This document shows positions 5,435-6,731 of a stretch of 6,731 bases of DNA, piece by piece. The stretch comes from Thermoplasmata archaeon (GTDB lineage: Archaea; Thermoplasmatota; Thermoplasmata; Lutacidiplasmatales; UBA184). Position numbers and translations under genes: made by a program. The notes beneath the pieces are model-generated. The model did no database searches, had not been told where the DNA came from, and saw nothing but the letters and a program-made list of their open reading frames with translations. The first letter of the stretch is position 1; each line of letters begins with the position of its first letter. The DNA is taken from positions 1 through 6,731 of the forward strand of contig JASHVI010000228.1 of assembly GCA_030039525.1 (NCBI GenBank), in the 5' to 3' direction.

Positions 5435-6378
5435 CCGACTACTTTAGGGTCAACTTGCCCCCGGGAGAAAACCCGCGGGCGGACCTGCAGACCTACCTTC
5501 GGTCTCGATGGACCCGGAACGTGGTCGTTTCCGAAGTGGAGGGCCGGGACCGCTATCATCGCAGCTTCGAGATCAGGGTAACCCGGACGGACATGATTCT
5601 CGACGGAAAGACGGGCGCTCGGACCTTCGTCCTCAGCCTCGGCCCTGCCGCGGGAAGAATTTCCGCCGACCTTACTCCGAGGGGCTGGTCCCTTGTCGGC
5701 CCGCCAAAGCGCAAGTTCTTCTCGGAATTCCAGCGCGTAAGCTCCGATCTCGTCCAGCGTTCCGAGAACGTCGTGCTCAGCGTCGCGCACGAGAAGATTG
5801 TCGAGGCACCGCTAGTCCAGCAGGCGCTTTCACCCATTCGAAACATCATCGTTTGGCTAGACCGGAACGAGAGTGTCGACTGGGCAACGCTTCGAGGTCT
5901 CCATAAGCCGGAGCCCCAGATTGAGAAATACCTACGACTTCTCGAGGACGTAGAGTACGCCCGTCGAGAGAACGGCTACTGGGTCCAAGGAGCAAAGTTT
6001 CCGAAGGGCACCTCGGGACAGAGCCCGAAAGAGTTCTACGACGGGATGCTTGCCCGCGCTGTAGAACTCGGGTTCCCCTACATGCGCCAGGTGATCAGGC
6101 TGACCCAGATGGTCGGCTACTTCTTCTGGTCGAACTCGTACTTCCTGACCGCGCTCGAGGCGGATAAGCGGGTGGCCCTCCAGGAAGACGATTTGGTTAA
6201 TCGCAAGGCGCGGTACTACCCGTCGAAGGGTCAGTCGCAGATCGAGACGATGGGCCAGCTGCAGCGCGTGATTGACACCCGGTTGCTCGTTCGGGAGGAC
6301 GGGAACGTCATCGGCGACCCGGAAACCACCCAAGAGTACCTCAATGCCGCGAAGCGTAGCGGCCTAGGCGTTGCTTAG
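5431..6378 (+). CDS. Uncharacterised protein with a predicted winged-helix segment, coupled to the peptidase-like gene
   Basis: I do not recognise this 315-residue protein. The N-terminal part (about 1-90) is strand-rich with alternating charged and hydrophobic residues (FEIRVTRTDMILDGKTGARTFVLSL, about residues 46-70). Residues about 95-125 look helical. Residues about 131-190 read like a winged helix: LSPIRNIIVWLDRNESVDW, a second helix ending in EPQIEKYLRLLEDVEYARR, then a short wing ENGYWVQGAKF. The C-terminal part (about 200-315) is mainly helical, with an aromatic patch YFFWSNSYF (230-238). There is no transmembrane helix or signal peptide. ATG 5431 overlaps the TGA of the upstream gene as ATGA, so the two are translated together and probably work together, for example as a DNA-binding regulator or adaptor with a protease. 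In codons 151-170, ten of twenty end in A or T, against none of twenty in a pdxS stretch (from 1680), consistent with foreign origin. A bulged hairpin follows the stop. Confidence 0.75.
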   Translation: MTDYFRVNLPPGENPRADLQTYLRSRWTRNVVVSEVEGRDRYHRSFEIRVTRTDMILDGKTGARTFVLSLGPAAGRISADLTPRGWSLVGPPKRKFFSEFQRVSSDLVQRSENVVLSVAHEKIVEAPLVQQALSPIRNIIVWLDRNESVDWATLRGLHKPEPQIEKYLRLLEDVEYARRENGYWVQGAKFPKGTSGQSPKEFYDGMLARAVELGFPYMRQVIRLTQMVGYFFWSNSYFLTALEADKRVALQEDDLVNRKARYYPSKGQSQIETMGQLQRVIDTRLLVREDGNVIGDPETTQEYLNAAKRSGLGVA

Positions 6379-6410
6379 CCGGAGCACCGGTTCGGTCGCT
6401 CGGTCTCCGG
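6379..6410 (+). terminator. Bulged stem-loop directly after the two-gene unit
   Basis: Starting at the base after the TAG stop, CCGGAG (6379-6384) pairs with CTCCGG (6405-6410), and after one bulged C, ACCG (6386-6389) pairs with CGGT (6401-6404), leaving an 11-base loop. A second small palindrome, ATGCC-GA-GGCAT, follows at 6412-6423. The position suggests a transcript end or 3' stabilising structure. No T-run follows. Confidence 0.4.
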
Positions 6411-6468
6411 GATGCCGAGGCATGTCGCCCGAGTGTTCTTGGCCCGGTAGTCGCCCTTACGTTTCGGG

Positions 6469-6606
6469 ATGATCGAGAGATCCGGGTTGCCGTGGCGGGG
6501 CATCCCGCTCGACAACCGCGTAGTCGGCGCACACGGACGGGAACGGCTACTTCGGGGCGAGTGGCCCAGCCGCGCGCCAGGTCGGGTGCTAGTCGTCAGA
6601 CGATGA
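6469..6606 (+). CDS. Small ORF of 45 codons, doubtful
   Basis: ATG 6469 to TGA 6604-6606 reads MIERSGLPWRGIPLDNRVV and continues to GRVLVVRR. The composition is more protein-like than the other frames here, but there is no clear promoter, ribosome site or recognisable domain, and an ORF this short is expected by chance in GC-rich DNA. It could be the front part of a gene whose frame continues one base over (see 6593-6731). It lies within a 353-base stretch (6379-6731) that otherwise holds only small hairpins. Confidence 0.2.
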   Translation: MIERSGLPWRGIPLDNRVVGAHGRERLLRGEWPSRAPGRVLVVRR

Positions 6607-6731
6607 GATCGTCTCGCAGCTCGACCGTGGACGGCGAACGTTGTCGGCCGTGGTGGCGGCTCTCCCGGTATCGGGCACCTTCCGCCAGGACGTGAATGTC
6701 GAGTTCACGACTTGCCCGCTAACAGGGGTGG
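6593..6731 (+). CDS. Open frame running off the right edge, possible partial gene
   Basis: After a TAG at 6590-6592 the frame stays open to the window end and reads SSDDEIVSQLDRGRRTLSAV, then VAALPVSGTFRQDVNVEF and on to TTCPLTGV. Amino-acid composition and G/C-ending codons look coding. No ATG is in frame; TTG 6641 and GTG 6650 are the first possible starts. It could be a gene starting here, the 3' part of a frame-shifted gene beginning at 6469, or chance. No family is recognised. Confidence 0.25.
6598..6614. repeat. Perfect 7-bp hairpin with 3-base loop
   Basis: AGACGAT (6598-6604), GAG, ATCGTCT (6608-6614). The preceding TCGTC (6593-6597) can also pair with GACGA (6599-6603), giving two competing folds from three copies of the same pentamer or its complement. 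It spans the junction of the two doubtful ORFs above. Function unknown. Confidence 0.4.
6691..6709. repeat. Perfect 6-bp inverted repeat with 7-base spacer
   Basis: CGTGAA (6691-6696) and TTCACG (6704-6709). It is seen directly in the sequence and could be an operator-like dyad or a small hairpin close to the window edge. Nothing in the neighbourhood assigns it a role. Confidence 0.3.

Noticed and set aside
5116..5790. Minus-strand ORF of 224 codons
   Set aside because: It is antisense across the junction of the two coupled plus-strand genes. The plus strand has peptidase motifs and an ATGA overlap, while the antisense product shows no family motif.
5932..6333. Minus-strand ORF of 133 codons with fairly protein-like composition
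   Set aside because: It is fully antisense to the second gene of the unit, with no promoter or ribosome site; antisense frames in GC-rich genes often look like this.
4636..6529. Direct repeat AGTCGGCGC flanking the two-gene unit (about 4637 and 6521), possible attachment site
   Set aside because: The same string also occurs inside pyrF (about 3752-3760). Nine GC-rich bases are expected by chance, and there is no integrase nearby.
1..6731. CRISPR array, insertion sequence or transposase
   Set aside because: No regularly spaced repeats, no transposase motifs and no terminal inverted repeats were seen.

Overview
The window looks like a piece of a high-GC archaeal chromosome. A member of the Thermoplasmata or a related lineage is my best guess, but this is inference. 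The reasons are: AT-rich TATA-like boxes centred about 27 bases upstream of start codons with no Shine-Dalgarno site (pdxS and the glycosyltransferase look leaderless), frequent GTG starts, and a TPP riboswitch, a riboswitch class known from Thermoplasmata. No rRNA or tRNA gene is present to settle the taxonomy.

Left part (1-1472). On the minus strand lies a thiamine uptake operon: a thiamine-binding ABC transporter protein (thiB-like, 42-1073 plus an upstream in-frame extension) overlapping by ATGA the first 15 codons of the next gene, probably the permease. Its leader holds a nearly textbook TPP riboswitch (about 1251-1340) with a TATA-like box placed so that transcription would begin at the aptamer. 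A segment downstream of the aptamer is complementary to the aptamer 5' strand and is a candidate expression switch. No ATG, GTG or TTG lies between the riboswitch and the hydrophobic N-terminal segment, so the true start of thiB is unresolved.

Middle (1473-4513). Divergent from thiB is pdxS (pyridoxal 5'-phosphate synthase subunit), followed by a GT4-type glycosyltransferase with its own promoter. These converge on pyrF (orotidine 5'-phosphate decarboxylase, minus strand), with a GC-rich inverted repeat in the 64-base gap.

Right part (4514-6731). Divergent from pyrF is a two-gene unit joined by an ATGA overlap: a C39-like (papain-fold) cysteine peptidase candidate and a 315-residue protein with a predicted winged-helix segment, which I do not recognise. 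Codon usage here is clearly less GC-biased than in the left part, which suggests accessory or transferred DNA. The unit ends in a bulged hairpin directly after the stop codon. The last 353 bases hold no secure gene: several small hairpins, a 45-codon ORF, and an open frame running off the right edge that may belong to a real or frame-shifted gene.

The left genes concern cofactors B1 and B6 and pyrimidine synthesis (housekeeping). The right pair is the part most likely to be undescribed.
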